64,000 bases of DNA from Enterobacter sp. 638 (lineage in GTDB: Bacteria; Pseudomonadota; Gammaproteobacteria; Enterobacterales; Enterobacteriaceae): contig NC_009436.1 of NCBI RefSeq assembly GCF_000016325.1, positions 744,001 to 808,000 of the forward strand. Reading direction: 5' to 3'. Position numbers and translations under genes: made by a program. The notes under the pieces were generated by a model. It had not been told where the DNA came from and made no database searches. It was given only the letters and a program-made list of their open reading frames with translations. Below, piece by piece: positions 17,783 to 27,531 of this stretch (within the stretch, counting starts at the first letter, position 1; the number at the start of each line of letters is the position of its first letter).

Positions 17783-18130
17783 TTACTTTACGTAGGCGAG
17801 CAGGCTGAGCGAATCGCGGGCCAGCGCTTTGCATTTTTTCGCGACAGGAATGCCAATGCCGCTTAAATCGCGGTAACTGTCTTCACCGAGCGCCTTCATG
17901 TCAAAGCTATCGTAGTTGCTGAGATCCCATTGATTCTGCTGGGCAAAAAAGACCAGTGCGCGACGAATCTGCCCATTGGGTAAATTCTGGTAACCGCAAT
18001 CGTTTTTCAGGAAAACAAAAACCGCCGTTAAATCGGCCATATCTTCCGCTTCATTTTCACTTAGCGCATAACTGTTCGCGCACATAGCCATCAGGCTGCC
18101 GAACAAAATTGTCCTGAAAAACGTCTTCAT
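17783..18130 (-). CDS. yacC: PulS/OutS family protein YacC
   Basis: 115 residues beginning [29 protein letters not shown], a Sec signal peptide with probable cleavage after SYA. The mature part is nearly identical to E. coli YacC ([41 protein letters not shown]) and belongs to the pilotin-like PulS/OutS family. It lacks a clear lipobox. No type II secretion genes are nearby, so its role is unknown. The ATG at 18130 is chosen on conservation; the frame stays open far upstream over cueO's start region but without similarity. It is divergent from cueO. Confidence 0.9.
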   Translation of the reverse strand: MKTFFRTILFGSLMAMCANSYALSENEAEDMADLTAVFVFLKNDCGYQNLPNGQIRRALVFFAQQNQWDLSNYDSFDMKALGEDSYRDLSGIGIPVAKKCKALARDSLSLLAYVK

Positions 18131-18210
18131 TGCTTCTACCACTGCATCACGGAAATTTAACGTTAGCATACTTGCGACCAGCGAGACGACCTTTATTATT
18201 GCCACTTTAC

Positions 18211-18241
18211 TTGACCTTCCGGTTAGGGGAGGGTTTAAGCT
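18211..18241 (+). promoter_or_regulatory. CueR-type (MerR family) promoter of cueO
   Basis: TTGACC (18211-18216) and TAAGCT (18236-18241) are separated by 19 bp, the overlong spacer typical of MerR-family activators. Between them is the imperfect dyad ACCTTCC-GGTTAGG-GGAGGGT (18214-18234), matching known CueR boxes. Copper-activated transcription of cueO is thus expected. Confidence 0.85.
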
Positions 18242-18275
18242 CAAAATATCGCCTGCACGAAAAAAGGGAATGAAC

Positions 18276-19850
18276 ATGCAACGTCGTGATTTTTTGAAAT
18301 ATTCAGCTGTGTTGGGGGCTGCCAGCGCATTACCGCTCTGGAGTCGCGCCGCTTTTGCCGTCGACAGACCCGCATTACCGATCCCTGATTTATTGGCCGC
18401 AGATGCGCGCAGCCGCATTCAGCTCGTCGTACAGTCGGGAAAATCTGCCTTTGGCCCGCATAACGCCACCACATGGGGATATAACGGCAATTTGCTTGGG
18501 CCTGCCCTTCAATTACGCAGGGGCAAAGAGGTCACGGTTAATATTCACAACACGCTTGCCGAAGAGACGACGCTCCACTGGCATGGCCTGGAGGTCCCGG
18601 GCGACGTGGACGGTGGGCCGCAGGGCGTCATTAAAGCGGGCGGTCAGCGAACGGTGACTTTTACGCCTGAACAACGCGCCGCGACCTGTTGGTTCCATCC
18701 CCATCAGCACGGTAAAACGGGCCATCAGGTGGCGATGGGGCTGGCTGGGCTGGTACTGATTGAGGATGACGAAAGCCGCATGTTGCGCCTGCCAAAACAG
18801 TGGGGCATCGACGATGTACCGGTCATCGTGCAGGACAAAAAATTCACTGCCGACGGGCAAATCGATTATCAACTGGATGTGATGACGGCGGCGGTCGGGT
18901 GGTTTGGCGACACGCTGCTGACTAACGGCGCGATCTATCCGCAACACGCCGCGCCGAAAGGCTGGCTGCGCCTGCGCCTGCTCAACGGGTGTAACGCGCG
19001 TTCACTCAATTTTGCCACCAGCGATAAGCGGCCACTGTATGTGATAGCCAGCGATGGTGGGCTGCTAGCCGAGCCGGTGAAGGTTAGCGAGCTGCCGATG
19101 CTGATGGGCGAGCGTTTTGAAGTGTTGGTGGATATCAGCGACGGCAAGCCGTTTGACCTTATCACGCTCCCCGTGAGCCAGATGGGCATGGCCGTCGCTC
19201 CGTTCGATAAGCCACATCCCGTTTTGCGTATTCAGCCTCTGCTGGTCACGGCATCTGGCGAAATGCCAGACACGCTCGCCGCCATGCCTGCGCTGCCGTC
19301 CCTGGAGGGATTAACGCAGCGTAAACTCCAGCTCTCTATGGATCCGATGCTCGACATGATGGGCATGCAGGCGCTAATGAACAAATATGGCGACCAGGCG
19401 ATGGCCGGGATGCAGCACGGGCAAATGATGGGCCATATGAATATGGACCACGGCAAGATGGACCATGGGAAGATGGCTGGAATGAATCACGGCGATCATC
19501 AATTTGATTTCCACAACGCTAACCGTATCAACGGCAAAGCCTTTGATATGGACACACCGATGTTTGCCGCCGCGAAAGGGCAGTATGAGCGCTGGGTGAT
19601 TTCTGGTGAAGGCGACATGATGCTGCATCCGTTCCATATTCACGGCACGCAGTTCCGCATTTTATCCGAGAACGGTCAAGCGCCCGCGGCTCATCGTACG
19701 GGCTGGAAAGACACGGTTCGCGTGGAGGGTGGGGTGAGTGAGGTGCTGGTGAAATTTGATCACGACGCGCCGAAAGAGTTCGCCTATATGGCGCACTGTC
19801 ATCTACTGGAGCATGAAGATACGGGAATGATGCTCGGGTTTACGGTGTAG
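18276..19850 (+). CDS. cueO: Multicopper oxidase CueO (cuprous oxidase)
   Basis: Periplasmic copper-detoxifying oxidase that converts Cu(I) to Cu(II). 524 residues. Tat signal peptide with QRRDFLKYS and cleavage near SRAAFA. Three cupredoxin domains supply the four copper-binding histidine motifs: [24 protein letters not shown] and [12 protein letters not shown]. The Met/His-rich insertion (about 365-415; [24 protein letters not shown]) over the substrate copper site is typical of CueO and is somewhat longer here than in E. coli (516 aa). The ATG at 18276 is preferred to the one at 18270, which overlaps the AAGGGA ribosome-binding site. A CueR promoter lies upstream. Confidence 0.97.
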   Translation: MQRRDFLKYSAVLGAASALPLWSRAAFAVDRPALPIPDLLAADARSRIQLVVQSGKSAFGPHNATTWGYNGNLLGPALQLRRGKEVTVNIHNTLAEETTLHWHGLEVPGDVDGGPQGVIKAGGQRTVTFTPEQRAATCWFHPHQHGKTGHQVAMGLAGLVLIEDDESRMLRLPKQWGIDDVPVIVQDKKFTADGQIDYQLDVMTAAVGWFGDTLLTNGAIYPQHAAPKGWLRLRLLNGCNARSLNFATSDKRPLYVIASDGGLLAEPVKVSELPMLMGERFEVLVDISDGKPFDLITLPVSQMGMAVAPFDKPHPVLRIQPLLVTASGEMPDTLAAMPALPSLEGLTQRKLQLSMDPMLDMMGMQALMNKYGDQAMAGMQHGQMMGHMNMDHGKMDHGKMAGMNHGDHQFDFHNANRINGKAFDMDTPMFAAAKGQYERWVISGEGDMMLHPFHIHGTQFRILSENGQAPAAHRTGWKDTVRVEGGVSEVLVKFDHDAPKEFAYMAHCHLLEHEDTGMMLGFTV

Positions 19851-19861
19851 AACCGCGTCGC

Positions 19862-20030
19862 CTGATGCCCTCACCCTGGCCCTCTCCCACGGGGAGAGGG
19901 AACCGGTATTAAAAAGGCAACCGACGTTGCCTTTTGCTTTTACCTTGTGCGGACTGATGCCCTCACCCTGACCCTCTCCCACGGGGAGAGGGAACGGGCA
20001 TTTAAAAAGGCAACCGACGTTGCCTTTTTG
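19862..20030. repeat. Two tandem copies of the palindrome-terminator module between cueO and gcd
   Basis: Two units with a 92-bp period (starting 19862 and 19954). Each has CTGATGCCCTCACCCTG, the palindrome CCCTCTCCC-acg-GGGAGAGGG (19880-19900; 19972-19992), and the hairpin AAAAAGGCAAC-CGAC-GTTGCCTTTT (19911-19934; 20004-20029). The hairpin has A and T runs on both sides and should terminate both converging genes. Related copies lie near 45975-46140, 49457-49690 and 56330-56400. Confidence 0.85.
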
Positions 20031-20033
20031 CTT

Positions 20034-22424
20034 TTATTTCACATCGTCAGGCAGAGCATACGCGACAATATAGTCGCCCATCTTCGTACCAAACGAACCG
20101 TGACCGCCCGCAGAGATAACAACATACTGCTTGCCATCCACTTCATAGGTCATCGGCGTCGCTTGCCCACCCGCAGGCAGACGGCCTTGCCACAGCTTTT
20201 CACCGTTGCTCATGTTGTACGCGCGCAGGTAGTTATCTGCGGTCGCCGCGATGAACAGGACGTTACCGGCGGTGGAAATCGGACCACCCAGCATTGGCAT
20301 CCCCATATTGAACGGCACGGGAATCGGCATCGGGAACGGCATGCTGTCCTGTGGCGTACCAATACGTTTTTTCCACACAACCTGATTGGTTTTCAGATCC
20401 AGCGCAGAAATATAACCCCATGCAGGCTGTTTACACGGCAGGCCAAACGGCGACAGGAAGGGGTTCAGCGTCACGCCAAACGGTACGCCGTACTGCGGCT
20501 GAATGCCCGCTTCTGTACCGCTACCTTTTGCATCTTTCGGCTGCTCCATCGGGTTACCCGGGCCGCGAGGGATAAGCTTAGAGACGAACGGCAACGCCAT
20601 CGGGTTTGCAATCGCCACCTGACGGTTAGGATCAACCGAGATACCGCCCCATTCGAACATCCCCAGATTACCCGGGAAGACCAGCGTGCCCTGCTCAGAC
20701 GGCGGCGTGAAGATGCCTTCATAGCGCAGCTGATGGAACATCACGCGGCACACCAGCTGGTCGAACATGGTGGCGCCCCACATATCGGCACCGGTCAGGT
20801 CTTTCTTTGGACGGAAGCTCAGGTCCGAGAAAGGCTGGGTTTTAGAGACATAGTCGCCTTTGGCTGCACCTTGCGGAACCGGTTTTTCCGGTGCCGGAAC
20901 CACCAGTTTGCCGTTGGTACGGTCGAGTACAAAGATGTTGCCGGTTTTCGCCGGGGCATAAATCACTGGAACGGTTTTACCGTTAACGGTGATATCCGCC
21001 AGCGTCGGCTGGGATGGCATATCCATATCCCACAGGTCGTGGTGTACGGTCTGATAGCTCCAGGCCAGTTTCCCGGTCGTCGCATTCAGCGCCACAATCG
21101 CGCTGGCGTAACGCTCTTGCTCTGGCGTGCGGTTTCCGCCCCAGATATCTGGCGTGGTCACACCCATTGGCAGGTACACCAGGTCTAGCTTCGCGTCATA
21201 CGCCGCAGGCGCCCATGAGTTTGGCGAGTTGAAGGTGAAGGTGTGTTCATCCGACGGAATCGCGTTAGGATCTTTCGCGCCCGGATCGAAGGCCCACAGC
21301 AGTTTGCCCGTGTTTACGTCGAAACCACGGATAACGCCGGACGTTTCGCGAGTCGAGAAGTTATCCGTGACCGAACCGGCAATCACAATTGTTTTATCGG
21401 TGATAATCGGCGGGGAAGTCGGTTCGTACAGACCCGGCGTGGTATCCGGCATATTGGTCTGCAGATTCAGAATGCCTTTGTTGCCAAAGGTTTCGCACAG
21501 TTTGCCGGTTTCGGCGTTGATGGCGAACAGTCGACCATCGTTGACCGGCAGCATGATGCGACGCGGGCAATCAGCAACCACTTCCGGGCTGGCATTATCC
21601 GCGCGGGCTTCGTGATAGGACACGCCACGGCAGGTAATGTGCTGGAACGACGGATTAGAATTCAACTGCGGGTCGAAGTGCCATTTCTCTTTACCGGTCG
21701 CCGCATCAAGCGCAAACAGACGCTGGTGTGCAGTACACAGATAAAGCATGTTGCCGACTTTGATTGGCGTCACTTCGTTGGTCAATTCGCCCGGGTCGTT
21801 TGGCTGCTTAAGGTCGCCGGTGCGGAACACCCAGGCTTCCTTCAGGTTTTTAACGTTATCCGCGTTGATTTGCTTCAGCGGAGAATAACGTTGGCCTTCC
21901 TGGTTGCGACCATAAGCCGGCCAGTCACCGTCTGCAACGTCAGAGATCGCCGCAGCGGGTGTGGAATCTGCGCTCAGCGTGCCTTTCACTTCCTGCGGAT
22001 CGTTAAACCCAGCCCAGGTTAGCATGCCGCCGGTAATCAGCAGGGAAACCACCAGCGCCGCAACTGCACCGCTGGAAGGAACCCTCAGGCTACGCCAGAC
22101 GAACGGCAGGATCAGCCAGATCCCAAAGAAGACCAGGATGTCGCTGCGCGGTGTCAGCGCCCAGAAGTCGAAGCCAACTTCCCAGACTCCCCAAAACATT
22201 GTGACAAGAAGCAGTGCAGCGTAGAGCCACAGTGCGGATCGTTTACCTTTTAAGAGCAGAACGGTTACGCCAACCATAACCAGACCCGCAATCGGGTAAT
22301 ACCAGGAGCCGCCTAATGCGACCAGCCAGACGCCACCGATCAACAGATAGAGTGCGCAAAACGCTGCGAACGCTGCTGTTAAAGTTACCAGTAGACGCGA
22401 CTGTTGAGTTTTTGTTTCAGCCAT
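20034..22424 (-). CDS. gcd: Membrane-bound quinoprotein glucose dehydrogenase
   Basis: PQQ-dependent enzyme that oxidises glucose to gluconolactone in the periplasm and passes electrons to ubiquinone. 796 residues as in E. coli. Residues about 10-140 form five transmembrane helices. The rest is an eight-bladed PQQ beta-propeller with repeated W/AxD motifs (e.g. CTAHQRLFALDAATGKEKWHF, SDEHTFTFNSPNSWAPAAYD, HHDLWDMD). ATG at 22424 chosen for MAETKTQQSRLLVTLTA; upstream extension is not conserved. Activity depends on PQQ, whose biosynthesis genes are not in this window. A perfect CRP site lies 62 bp upstream. Confidence 0.97.
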   Translation of the reverse strand: MAETKTQQSRLLVTLTAAFAAFCALYLLIGGVWLVALGGSWYYPIAGLVMVGVTVLLLKGKRSALWLYAALLLVTMFWGVWEVGFDFWALTPRSDILVFFGIWLILPFVWRSLRVPSSGAVAALVVSLLITGGMLTWAGFNDPQEVKGTLSADSTPAAAISDVADGDWPAYGRNQEGQRYSPLKQINADNVKNLKEAWVFRTGDLKQPNDPGELTNEVTPIKVGNMLYLCTAHQRLFALDAATGKEKWHFDPQLNSNPSFQHITCRGVSYHEARADNASPEVVADCPRRIMLPVNDGRLFAINAETGKLCETFGNKGILNLQTNMPDTTPGLYEPTSPPIITDKTIVIAGSVTDNFSTRETSGVIRGFDVNTGKLLWAFDPGAKDPNAIPSDEHTFTFNSPNSWAPAAYDAKLDLVYLPMGVTTPDIWGGNRTPEQERYASAIVALNATTGKLAWSYQTVHHDLWDMDMPSQPTLADITVNGKTVPVIYAPAKTGNIFVLDRTNGKLVVPAPEKPVPQGAAKGDYVSKTQPFSDLSFRPKKDLTGADMWGATMFDQLVCRVMFHQLRYEGIFTPPSEQGTLVFPGNLGMFEWGGISVDPNRQVAIANPMALPFVSKLIPRGPGNPMEQPKDAKGSGTEAGIQPQYGVPFGVTLNPFLSPFGLPCKQPAWGYISALDLKTNQVVWKKRIGTPQDSMPFPMPIPVPFNMGMPMLGGPISTAGNVLFIAATADNYLRAYNMSNGEKLWQGRLPAGGQATPMTYEVDGKQYVVISAGGHGSFGTKMGDYIVAYALPDDVK

Positions 22425-22485
22425 AGAAAAGTACTCTTCAGTTTTGTTAAAATTTTGATAGCAATTAATTATAGGTATTAACAAG

Positions 22486-22501
22486 TGTGATCGGAATCAC
22501 A
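22486..22501. promoter_or_regulatory. CRP-cAMP binding site between gcd and hpt
   Basis: TGTGATCGGAATCACA is a perfect match to TGTGA-N6-TCACA with AT-rich flanks. It is 62 bp upstream of gcd (minus strand) and 130 bp upstream of hpt. gcd of E. coli is known to be cAMP-CRP controlled. Which gene it acts on here is inferred. Confidence 0.8.
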
Positions 22502-22544
22502 AATTGAGCTTTTAACAACTCATGCGCCAGGCCAATCCATTTGC

Positions 22545-22553
22545 TGGTATACT
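22545..22553 (+). promoter_or_regulatory. Extended -10 promoter element upstream of hpt
   Basis: TATACT (22548-22553) preceded by TGG forms an extended -10 element. No good -35 hexamer is at standard spacing. The element lies 78 bp before the hpt ATG. Confidence 0.45.
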
Positions 22554-22630
22554 TCGGGGCTTGTGAATCAATGCCGGACGCCAGAGCATCCTCATTGATC
22601 GATTGGTTTTAAAATCATACGGTTAGTAAA

Positions 22631-23167
22631 ATGAAACATACTGTTGAAGTGATGATCCCGGAAGCGGAGATCAAAGCGCGTATCGCTGAATTGGGTCGTC
22701 AAATCACCGAGCGTTATCAGGACAGCGGCAGCGAAATGGTGCTGGTGGGTCTGCTGCGCGGCTCCTTCATGTTCATGGCAGACCTGTGCCGCGAAGTGCA
22801 GGTATCCCACGAAGTCGATTTTATGACCGCCTCCAGCTACGGCAGCGGCATGTCGACCACGCGTGATGTGAAAATCCTGAAAGACCTGGATGAAGATATT
22901 CGTGGCAAAGATGTGTTAATCGTTGAGGACATTATCGACTCCGGTAACACCCTGTCTAAAGTGCGCGAAATCCTGAGCCTGCGTGGGCCAAAATCGCTGG
23001 CGATTTGCACCCTGCTGGATAAACCTTCGCGTCGTGAAGTTGACGTTCCGGTTGAATTTATCGGCTTCTCGATTCCGGATGAGTTCGTGGTGGGTTACGG
23101 CATCGATTATGCACAGCGCTATCGCCATCTGCCGTATGTCGGCAAAGTTGTGTTACTGGACGAGTAG
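22631..23167 (+). CDS. hpt: Hypoxanthine phosphoribosyltransferase
   Basis: Purine salvage enzyme converting hypoxanthine and PRPP to IMP. 178 residues, same as E. coli. The PRPP-binding motif [14 protein letters not shown] lies around residues 97-110. An active-site loop [10 protein letters not shown] precedes it, and the purine-binding C-terminal part carries [23 protein letters not shown]. The start is fixed by [18 protein letters not shown]; no strong Shine-Dalgarno is visible before the ATG, only GGTTAG. The gene is divergent from gcd and convergent with can. Confidence 0.97.
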   Translation: MKHTVEVMIPEAEIKARIAELGRQITERYQDSGSEMVLVGLLRGSFMFMADLCREVQVSHEVDFMTASSYGSGMSTTRDVKILKDLDEDIRGKDVLIVEDIIDSGNTLSKVREILSLRGPKSLAICTLLDKPSRREVDVPVEFIGFSIPDEFVVGYGIDYAQRYRHLPYVGKVVLLDE

Positions 23168-23179
23168 ACGAAGAAAGGT

Positions 23180-23205
23180 AAAAGCCGGGTCAAGCCCGGT
23201 TTTTG
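23180..23205 (+). terminator. Terminator between hpt and can
   Basis: CCGGG (23185-23189), short loop, CCCGG (23195-23199), flanked by AAAAG and TTTTT, so it can act on both converging genes. Confidence 0.75.
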
Positions 23206-23210
23206 CACGC

Positions 23211-23873
23211 TTACTTATGATTGACGTGTTTTTTTGTCAGGTTAGACACGCCCTGACGATAGCGCTGTTCAAGCGTTTCGCGGTTAGTCGCGGTCACTTC
23301 CAGATTGCGCAGCAACCCGTCATGAATACCGTATGCCCAGCCATGAACTGACACCTTCTGCCCGCGTTTCCACGCTGAACGCATGATGGTCGAGTGCCCC
23401 AGGTTGTACACTTGTTCCATCACGTTAAGTTCACACAGCGTATCCAGACGCCGTTCCTGCGGCATTTCACCCAGCAGTGAACTATGTTTGAACCAGATAT
23501 CGCGAATGTGCAGCAGCCAGTTATCGATTAAACCCAGTTCCGGATTTTCGATTGCAGCCTGTACACCACCGCAGCCGTAGTGGCCGCAAATAATGATGTG
23601 TTCAACTTCCAGAACGTCCACCGCGTACTGAACAACGGACAGGCAGTTGAGATCGGTGTGAATCACCAGGTTTGCAACGTTACGGTGAACGAACAGTTCG
23701 CCGGGTTCAAGACCTGTCAGGCGTTCTGCCGGGACGCGGCTGTCGGAACATCCAATCCATAGAAAGCGCGGGTTCTGCGCTTGCGCCAGTTTTTCGAAAA
23801 ATCCCGGATCCTCTTCTACCAGCATTTTTGACCATAGTGCATTGTTGCTGATGAGTGTATCTATGTCATTCAT
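23211..23873 (-). CDS. can: Beta-class carbonic anhydrase Can
   Basis: Zinc enzyme interconverting CO2 and bicarbonate, required for growth in air because bicarbonate feeds carboxylations. 220 residues. Zinc ligands and catalytic dyad: C42 and D44 in [12 protein letters not shown], then His and Cys in [14 protein letters not shown], as in the E. coli enzyme. Start ATG at 23873 ([18 protein letters not shown]). It is divergent from yadG with about 107 bp between. No alternative start is better. Confidence 0.97.
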   Translation of the reverse strand: MNDIDTLISNNALWSKMLVEEDPGFFEKLAQAQNPRFLWIGCSDSRVPAERLTGLEPGELFVHRNVANLVIHTDLNCLSVVQYAVDVLEVEHIIICGHYGCGGVQAAIENPELGLIDNWLLHIRDIWFKHSSLLGEMPQERRLDTLCELNVMEQVYNLGHSTIMRSAWKRGQKVSVHGWAYGIHDGLLRNLEVTATNRETLEQRYRQGVSNLTKKHVNHK

Positions 23874-23980
23874 AGAGGTTAACGACCTGTAACCGAGTAA
23901 TAGCGTTGCGCTAATATAGGGTAACTCGACTTTTATTGAAACTACACAACGTGTGTCAGAACTATAGGTAAGCGTATTTC

Positions 23981-24907
23981 ATGACAATTGCACTGGAGCT
24001 TGAGCAGCTTAAAAAAGTCTATCCGGGTGGCGTTCAGGCGCTACGCGGTATCGATCTGAAAGTGGAGGCCGGGGATTTTTATGCCCTGCTGGGGCCGAAC
24101 GGCGCGGGGAAATCCACCACTATCGGAATAATCAGTTCGCTGGTGAACAAATCCTCCGGCAAGGTCGCGGTGTTTGGCTATGATCTCGAAAAAGACGTGG
24201 TCAATGCCAAACGCCAGCTGGGACTGGTGCCTCAGGAGTTCAATTTCAACCCCTTTGAAACCGTGCAGCAGATTGTGGTCAATCAGGCGGGTTACTACGG
24301 TGTCGAACGCCAGGATGCCGTCGCACGTAGCGAAAAGTATCTGAAACAGCTCGATCTGTGGGAAAAACGTGACGAACGTGCGCGGATGTTATCCGGCGGG
24401 ATGAAGCGCCGTTTAATGATCGCGCGTGCGCTGATGCACGAGCCAAAACTATTAATCCTGGATGAGCCGACCGCAGGCGTGGATATCGAACTTCGCCGCT
24501 CAATGTGGGGCTTTTTGAAGGATTTAAACGACAAAGGCACCACGATCATTCTAACGACACACTACCTTGAAGAAGCCGAAATGCTGTGTCGTAACATCGG
24601 TATCATCCAGCACGGCGAACTGGTGGAAAACACGTCGATGAAGAATCTGCTGTCCAAGCTGAAGTCGGAAACCTTTATTCTCGATTTGGCATCGAAAAGC
24701 CCGCTGCCCAAGCTGGAGGGCTACCAGTATCGTCTGGTGGATACGTCGACGCTGGAAGTGGAAGTCCTGCGAGAGCAGGGCATTAACAGCGTGTTTTCAC
24801 AGCTGAGCGCGCAGGGCGTGCAGGTATTGAGTATGCGTAACAAAGCCAACCGACTGGAAGAACTGTTCGTCTCGCTGGTCCATGATAAAAGAGGAGAGCA
24901 GGCATGA
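23981..24907 (+). CDS. yadG: ABC transporter ATP-binding protein YadG
   Basis: ATPase subunit of a two-component ABC-2 type exporter with YadH. 308 residues. Walker A LLGPNGAGKSTT at about 35-46, signature LSGGMKRRL, Walker B LLILDEPTAGVD, and the switch His in TTHYLEEAE. A C-terminal ~80-residue extension is usual for the DrrA-like subgroup. The substrate is unknown. The stop codon overlaps the yadH start by 4 nt (ATGA), indicating translational coupling. Confidence 0.93.
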   Translation: MTIALELEQLKKVYPGGVQALRGIDLKVEAGDFYALLGPNGAGKSTTIGIISSLVNKSSGKVAVFGYDLEKDVVNAKRQLGLVPQEFNFNPFETVQQIVVNQAGYYGVERQDAVARSEKYLKQLDLWEKRDERARMLSGGMKRRLMIARALMHEPKLLILDEPTAGVDIELRRSMWGFLKDLNDKGTTIILTTHYLEEAEMLCRNIGIIQHGELVENTSMKNLLSKLKSETFILDLASKSPLPKLEGYQYRLVDTSTLEVEVLREQGINSVFSQLSAQGVQVLSMRNKANRLEELFVSLVHDKRGEQA

Positions 24908-25674
24908 CGCATCTTTACTGGGTGGCGCTGAAAAGTATCTGGGCGAAAGAAATTAACCGCTTTATGCGCATCTGGATCCAGACGCTGGTTCCGCCCGTCA
25001 TCACCATGACGCTGTATTTCATCATTTTCGGTAATCTGATTGGTTCCCGCATTGGTGAAATGCATGGCTTTACCTATATGCAATTTATTGTTCCGGGTTT
25101 GATCATGATGGCGGTGATCACCAACGCATACGCGAACGTGGCATCGTCTTTCTTTAGCGCCAAATTCCAGCGCAACATTGAAGAGCTGCTGGTCGCGCCG
25201 GTTCCTACGCACGTGATTATCGCCGGATATGTTGGCGGTGGCGTGGCGCGTGGCCTGTGCGTCGGGATTCTGGTGACGGCCATTTCGCTATTCTTTGTGC
25301 CGTTCCATGTGCATTCGTGGCTGTTCGTCGCGTTAACGCTGCTGCTAACGGCGATTCTGTTCTCGTTAGCGGGTCTGTTGAACGCCGTGTTTGCCACCAC
25401 GTTTGATGATATCAGCCTGATCCCCACCTTCGTGTTAACACCGCTGACCTATCTCGGCGGGGTGTTCTATTCGCTGACGCTGTTGCCGCCGTTCTGGCAG
25501 GCGCTGTCGCACCTGAACCCGATTGTCTATATGATCAGCGGCTTCCGCTTTGGTTTCCTGGGCATATCCGACGTACCGCTCTTTACCACCGTGATGGTGC
25601 TGGGCGTCTTTATTATCGCCTTTTACATGCTGTGCTGGTATCTCATCCAGCGTGGACGCGGACTGCGTACCTAA
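24904..25674 (+). CDS. yadH: ABC-2 type transporter permease YadH
   Basis: Inner-membrane permease partner of YadG. 256 residues with six hydrophobic segments (e.g. VPPVITMTLYFIIFGNLIG, LVTAISLFFVPFHV, TVMVLGVFIIAFYMLCWYLI). The ABC-2 signature near the C-terminus is present (SHLNPIVYMISGFRFGFLG). It overlaps yadG by 4 nt. The family exports drugs, polysaccharides or similar molecules, but no substrate can be named from the sequence. Confidence 0.93.
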   Translation: MTHLYWVALKSIWAKEINRFMRIWIQTLVPPVITMTLYFIIFGNLIGSRIGEMHGFTYMQFIVPGLIMMAVITNAYANVASSFFSAKFQRNIEELLVAPVPTHVIIAGYVGGGVARGLCVGILVTAISLFFVPFHVHSWLFVALTLLLTAILFSLAGLLNAVFATTFDDISLIPTFVLTPLTYLGGVFYSLTLLPPFWQALSHLNPIVYMISGFRFGFLGISDVPLFTTVMVLGVFIIAFYMLCWYLIQRGRGLRT

Positions 25675-25682
25675 GCTCGATA

Positions 25683-25716
25683 TCCCGGCAGCACTGCGTC
25701 TGCCGGGACATTTTCT
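25683..25716 (+). terminator. Terminator after yadGH
   Basis: TCCCGGCAG (25683-25691), 8-nt loop, CTGCCGGGA (25700-25708), followed by CATTTTCTT. It separates yadGH from yadI. Confidence 0.75.
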
Positions 25717-25779
25717 TGACTGCTATCACCGTAAACTCATCATCACTCCGCTAAACTACTTGCCTGCTAAGGAGACGCT

Positions 25780-26220
25780 ATGCTGGGTTGGGTGATTACC
25801 TGTCACGATGACAACGCTCAGGCTATTCTCGAACGCCTGGAGAAGAACTTTGGTCCGCTGCCGCAATGTCTGGCGGTGAACTACTGGCGTGGGCTGAGCA
25901 CCAATATGCTCAGTCGTATGATGTGTGATGCGCAGCATCAAACGGATACGGGGGAAGGCGTGATTTTCCTCACCGACAAATCCGGTGCGGCCCCCTATCG
26001 TGCGGCGGCATTGTTGAGCCATAAGCATGAGAATTGCGAAGTCATTTCCGGCATCAATTATGCGCTACTCGAAATGATGTATCCGCTGCGAGAAACGCTC
26101 AGCAGCGCTGAATTTCGCGATATGATTGTCGGGCAGGAGATCCCCGGGGTGAGTAGTCTGTGGCATCAGCAACAGAAAAACCCGCCTTTTGTCCTGCTGC
26201 ACGACCTGTATAAGAATTAA
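25780..26220 (+). CDS. yadI: PTS EIIA-type component YadI (mannose/fructose family)
   Basis: 146 residues with the EIIA-Man fold. The N-terminus [16 protein letters not shown] carries the probable phospho-accepting His at residue 9. The strand/turn [20 protein letters not shown] and [13 protein letters not shown] are family hallmarks. It could accept a phosphate from HPr, but no EIIB/C/D partners are adjacent, so its role is probably regulatory or vestigial. GGAGAC precedes the ATG. Confidence 0.9.
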   Translation: MLGWVITCHDDNAQAILERLEKNFGPLPQCLAVNYWRGLSTNMLSRMMCDAQHQTDTGEGVIFLTDKSGAAPYRAAALLSHKHENCEVISGINYALLEMMYPLRETLSSAEFRDMIVGQEIPGVSSLWHQQQKNPPFVLLHDLYKN

Positions 26221-26282
26221 ACATTGGTATTGATGCCGCTTTTGTTACAATAACGCCAGTTTTCCGCTTCGACACAAACCTC

Positions 26283-27530
26283 ATGCTCACGCGTATTATT
26301 TTCCTGCTTTTTCTGCTGGTCTCCGGCGGTGTTTCTGCCAGTTTATTAAGCCAGCAAGGCTTACCCGCTCAGTACATGCAAACTACCGAAGATGCGGCGA
26401 TCTGGGCGCAGGTGGGGAATAATGTCGTTAACGTCGGCAACGTTCGCGCAGGACAGATTATCGCCGTGGTGCCGACCAATGCCGATTACTACGAATTTCG
26501 TTTTGGCTTTGGGACGGGTTTTATCGATAAAGGCCATCTCGAAAAAGTGCAGGGCAAACAGCGTGTTGAAGATAGCCTCGGCGATCTGAATAAGCCCCTG
26601 AGTAATCAGAATTTAATCACCTGGAAAGACACGCCGGTGTACAACGCCCCGAACAACGGCAGTGCGCCTTTCGGGACGCTCAGCGACAATCTGCGCTATC
26701 CCATTCTGAATAAACTCAAAGATCGGCTGAACCAAACCTGGTTTCAAATCCGCATCGGCAATCGGCTGGCGTGGGTGAGTAGTCTGGATGCGCAGGAAGA
26801 CAGCGGCATTCCGGTTATCACGTATCACCATATTCTGCATGATGAAGAAAATACCCGCTTCCGCCACACATCTACCACCACCAGCGTGCGTGCGTTCAGC
26901 AACCAAATGACCTGGCTGCGCGATCAGGGCTATACCACGTTGACGATGTACCAGCTCGAAGGGTATGTGCGTAACAAAATGAACCTCCCGGCACGCGCGG
27001 TGGTTATCACTTTTGACGACGGTTTGAAGTCAGTGAGCCGTTATGCCTGGCCGATCCTGAAGGAGTACGGCTTTAAGGCAACGGCGTTTATTATTTCATC
27101 GCGGATTAAAGGCCATCCCCAGAAATGGGATCCGAAATCGCTTCAGTTTATGAGCGTATCGGAACTGAAAGAGATTCAGGATGTGTTTGATATTCAATCC
27201 CACACCCATTTCTTGCATCGTGTGGATGCCAATAAACACCCGATTTTATTGAGCCGTAGCTATCACGTCATTTTGTTCGATTTTGAACGCTCACGACGCG
27301 CGCTGGCACAGTTCAACCCCCGCGTCCTCTACGTCTCATATCCGTTCGGCGGCTATGATGACAAAGCGGTGAAAGCGGCGAATGATGCGGGTTTCCATAT
27401 GGCAGTGACAACGGTGAAAGGGAAGGTGAAGCCGGGCGATAATCCGTTCCTACTGAAACGTTTATATATTCTGAGAACCGATTCGCTAGAGACGATGTCG
27501 CGGCTGATCAGTAACCAGCCGCAAGGGTAA
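26283..27530 (+). CDS. yadE: Polysaccharide deacetylase family protein YadE
   Basis: 415 residues, close to the E. coli protein (409 aa). N-terminal signal peptide [20 protein letters not shown]. An SH3-like N-terminal part precedes the NodB homology domain from about residue 180: [19 protein letters not shown] (metal/catalytic Asp-Asp), [10 protein letters not shown] (metal His) and [10 protein letters not shown]. It is predicted to deacetylate a polysaccharide in the envelope; substrate unknown. Its stop lies one base from the stop of convergent panD, leaving no room for a terminator between the two. Confidence 0.92.
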   Translation: MLTRIIFLLFLLVSGGVSASLLSQQGLPAQYMQTTEDAAIWAQVGNNVVNVGNVRAGQIIAVVPTNADYYEFRFGFGTGFIDKGHLEKVQGKQRVEDSLGDLNKPLSNQNLITWKDTPVYNAPNNGSAPFGTLSDNLRYPILNKLKDRLNQTWFQIRIGNRLAWVSSLDAQEDSGIPVITYHHILHDEENTRFRHTSTTTSVRAFSNQMTWLRDQGYTTLTMYQLEGYVRNKMNLPARAVVITFDDGLKSVSRYAWPILKEYGFKATAFIISSRIKGHPQKWDPKSLQFMSVSELKEIQDVFDIQSHTHFLHRVDANKHPILLSRSYHVILFDFERSRRALAQFNPRVLYVSYPFGGYDDKAVKAANDAGFHMAVTTVKGKVKPGDNPFLLKRLYILRTDSLETMSRLISNQPQG

Positions 27531-27531
27531 A

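Noticed and set aside
19947..21188. 413-codon plus-strand frame over the repeat block and gcd
   Set aside because: His/Arg-rich nonsense composition, starts inside the repeat module, and is antisense to a well-supported gcd.
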